Shown: one piece after another, positions 23,873-25,606 of the stretch | Layout: the number at the start of each line of letters is the position of its first letter | Numbering within the stretch: position 1 is the stretch's first letter | Origin: an uncultured Lachnospiraceae bacterium | GTDB taxonomy: Bacteria > Bacillota > Clostridia > Lachnospirales > Lachnospiraceae | DNA length: 25,606 bases | Direction: 5' to 3' | Assembly: GCA_902803355.1 (NCBI GenBank) | Contig: CADCPP010000007.1 | Span: 1-25,606, forward strand | Translations under genes and position numbers: made by a program | The notes under the pieces: model-generated | Databases searched by the model: none | What the model was told of the DNA's origin: nothing | What the model saw: the letters and a program-made list of their open reading frames with translations, nothing else

Positions 23873-24892
23873 ATGGAAAACAAACAAACGACGATCGCTG
23901 TACTGACGAGCGGCGGGGATGCGCCCGGCATGAACGCGGCTGTCCGCGCGGTGGTGCGGATCGGGATCAATAAAGGCTTCCGGGTCATGGGCATCTACCG
24001 CGGCTATCAAGGTCTGCTGAACGAGGAGTTCAGAGAACTGACAGCCCTGGATGTGAAGGATACCATCCAGCACGGCGGGACCATTCTGTATACCGGCCGC
24101 TGCAAACGGATGATGCAGCCGGAGGGCCCTGCGGAAGCGGCGGAGAACCTGAAGAAGCACGGGATCGACGCTTTGATCGCGATCGGCGGCGACGGGACCT
24201 TCCGCGGCGCCCTGGAGATCGCCAAGCACGGCGTGGATGTGATCGGCATCCCGGCGACCATCGATCTGGACCTTGCGTGCACCGAATACACGATCGGCTT
24301 TGACTCCGCGATCGATACCGCGGTCGATGCCATCGATAAGATCCGGGATTCCGGGACGGCGCACGAACGCATCAGCATCATTGAGGTGATGGGAAGAAAG
24401 TGCGGCGCGATCGCCCTCTGGTGCGGTATTGCTAGCGGCGCGGAAGAGATCCTGATCCCGGAAACCTATGATTATAACGACAAGGCGCTGATCGACCGGA
24501 TCAAGGAACGGGAAGCGCTCGGGAAAAAACAGCATATCATCATCAACGCGGAAGGAGTGGGAGATTCGGAGGCGCTGGCCAGACGGATCGAAAACGCCAC
24601 CGGGATCGAAGCCAGAGCAACGATCCTCGGCTATATGCAGCGCGGCGGCTCGCCCTCCACACTGGACAGAGTCAAGGCGTCCCTGATGGGGGAACAGGCC
24701 ATTGAATGTGTCCTGGGCGGCAGAGTGAACCGCGCGGTGATCGAAAAGAACGGCAGGATCAGGGATATGGACCTGGAAGAGGCGCTGAATGCCACGAAAG
24801 AGCCGTCCCGCGACCTTCTCGGCGTAGCCAAAAATCTTGTCCGGCGTTTTACGAAAGAAGAAAAGGAAGCTGCTGGGACTGCGGAGCAATAA
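23873..24892 (+). CDS. pfkA: 6-phosphofructokinase (ATP-type) with altered TIDND motif
   Basis: A glycolytic enzyme phosphorylating fructose 6-phosphate to fructose 1,6-bisphosphate in the cytoplasm. The 339-residue protein has LTSGGDAPGMNAA near the N-terminus, GRC (75-77), and GGDGT (105-109), whose Gly after GGD is typical of ATP- rather than PPi-dependent enzymes. The catalytic loop, normally PGTIDND, reads PATIDLD (127-133): both aspartates remain but the near-invariant Asn is Leu. MGR is followed by KCGAIAL in place of the usual NAGDLAL-like text. ATG 23873 is chosen because AAAGGA (23859-23864) is then 8 nt away; ATGs at 23864 and 23867 are alternatives. It follows dnaE, a common clostridial order, and probably has its own promoter. 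Confidence 0.92.
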   Translation: MENKQTTIAVLTSGGDAPGMNAAVRAVVRIGINKGFRVMGIYRGYQGLLNEEFRELTALDVKDTIQHGGTILYTGRCKRMMQPEGPAEAAENLKKHGIDALIAIGGDGTFRGALEIAKHGVDVIGIPATIDLDLACTEYTIGFDSAIDTAVDAIDKIRDSGTAHERISIIEVMGRKCGAIALWCGIASGAEEILIPETYDYNDKALIDRIKEREALGKKQHIIINAEGVGDSEALARRIENATGIEARATILGYMQRGGSPSTLDRVKASLMGEQAIECVLGGRVNRAVIEKNGRIRDMDLEEALNATKEPSRDLLGVAKNLVRRFTKEEKEAAGTAEQ

Positions 24893-24949
24893 GAGCCGTT
24901 TTCAAAACAGCGGAAAACCATCACAGAAGAAAAGGAAAGGAGGGTCATC

Positions 24950-25606
24950 ATGACGGAGGTTCAGCAGACAACTACCCCCGTTCTGCAGCATTCGGAGCTG
25001 CCCACGGAGATCGAAGTCGTTTCCCATGAAAACGGACGCTCGGTCAAAGCATTGAAGGACGAAGATGAAATGATGCCGAAGAGCCGCATGCAGGATCCGG
25101 ACGAGCTGTTTCAGCGCTTGACGGACAGCATCATGCGCTATCATCCTTCCGATGACATGACCCTGATCCGCCGCGCGTATGAGCTCGCGCGGGAAGCGCA
25201 TAAGAATCAAAGACGCCATTCCGGAGAGCCGTATATCATCCATCCGCTGCATGTGGCGATCATTCTTTCCGAACTGGAAATGGATAAGGAATCCATTATT
25301 TCCGGCCTTCTGCATGACGTGGTGGAGGATACCGATACCACGCTGGATGAGATCCGCGAGCAGTTCGGGGATGACGTCGCCACCATCGTGGACGGCGTTA
25401 CCAAGCTGACCAGACTGAATCTTGGCGATGCCGACAAGCTGCAACTGCAGGCGGAAAACCTGCGGAAGATGTTCCTGTCCATGTCCAAGGATATCCGGAT
25501 CATCATCGTCAAGCTCGCTGACCGCCTGCACAACATGCGTACGCTGGAATACCAGAAGGCGGAAAAGCAGCGCGAGAAGGCGGCGGAGACCCTGGATATC
25601 TACGCC
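24950..25606 (+). CDS. RelA/SpoT-family (p)ppGpp synthetase/hydrolase, N-terminal part (3' end outside window)
   Basis: A stringent-response enzyme that makes and degrades (p)ppGpp. 219 residues are visible and the frame is open to the last base. The HD hydrolase domain begins near residue 66 (YHPSDDMTLIRRAYELA). It contains RRHSGEPYIIHP (88-99) and carries the metal ligands H98, H122, D123 (LLHDVVEDT) and D191 (KLADRLHNMRTL), so the hydrolase half appears active. The synthetase, TGS and ACT domains would lie downstream. ATG 24950 follows a strong AAAGGAGGG. The first 45 or so residues form a polar extension ahead of the usual start of the family. It lies 57 nt after pfkA with no clear terminator or promoter between. 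Confidence 0.95.
   Translation, partial: MTEVQQTTTPVLQHSELPTEIEVVSHENGRSVKALKDEDEMMPKSRMQDPDELFQRLTDSIMRYHPSDDMTLIRRAYELAREAHKNQRRHSGEPYIIHPLHVAIILSELEMDKESIISGLLHDVVEDTDTTLDEIREQFGDDVATIVDGVTKLTRLNLGDADKLQLQAENLRKMFLSMSKDIRIIIVKLADRLHNMRTLEYQKAEKQREKAAETLDIYA

Noticed and set aside
24893..24949. Terminator or promoter between pfkA and rel
   Set aside because: Only a GTTTT-C-AAAAC palindrome with no loop and no T run, and no -35/-10 pair at acceptable spacing.

Overview
The window carries a dense, roughly 55-60% GC bacterial chromosome segment made almost entirely of conserved housekeeping genes. The gene neighbourhoods point to a Gram-positive Firmicute of class Clostridia, perhaps a high-GC Lachnospiraceae-like gut anaerobe: rpsU next to phoH and ybeY, clpC-radA, plsX-acpP-rnc-smc-ftsY, dnaE-pfkA, a SpoVB/YtgP-type flippase and a long Rel-type synthetase/hydrolase. 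The taxon is inference from gene content only. I see no phage, insertion sequence, CRISPR array, tRNA or rRNA. No stretch longer than about 300 bases lacks a gene; the largest gap (10168-10363) is a divergent promoter region.

Layout. (1) 1-1884: the 3' part of alaS, then rpsU under its own strong extended -10 promoter with a clear terminator. (2) 1885-6496: a rightward group (phoH, ybeY, a MATE/MurJ-like flippase and a BaiN-like flavoprotein) with overlapping or nearly touching genes, a clear promoter and a folded leader. It ends in a large nested inverted repeat where it meets a leftward operon. (3) 6500-10167, minus strand: clpC then radA, 5 nt apart, covering protein quality control and recombination. 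(4) 10168-10363: divergent control region with a perfect inverted repeat, GTTAAT-N5-ATTAAC, touching the rightward -35 box. (5) 10364-13720: an operon of an unusual membrane-anchored family 5 solute-binding protein with no transporter genes, a YfbR-type 5'-deoxynucleotidase and a small three-helix membrane protein. (6) 13738-20331: plsX-acpP (phospholipid and fatty acid synthesis), a strong terminator, then rnc-smc-ftsY (RNA processing, chromosome condensation, protein targeting). (7) 20335-25606: dnaE, then pfkA with its own promoter buried in the dnaE 3' end, then the 5' part of a rel/spoT gene that leaves the window.

Most of the window is ordinary core genome. I find no convincing new multi-gene system. 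The points most worth a second look are: a ClpC that lacks the middle coiled-coil domain while keeping the ClpP-binding loop; an orphan, non-lipoprotein solute-binding protein with a large internal insertion; a phosphofructokinase whose near-invariant TIDND motif reads TIDLD; stem-loops placed at the predicted 5' ends of four different transcripts; the operator-like palindrome at 10257-10273; and the two-tier hairpin between the convergent operons.
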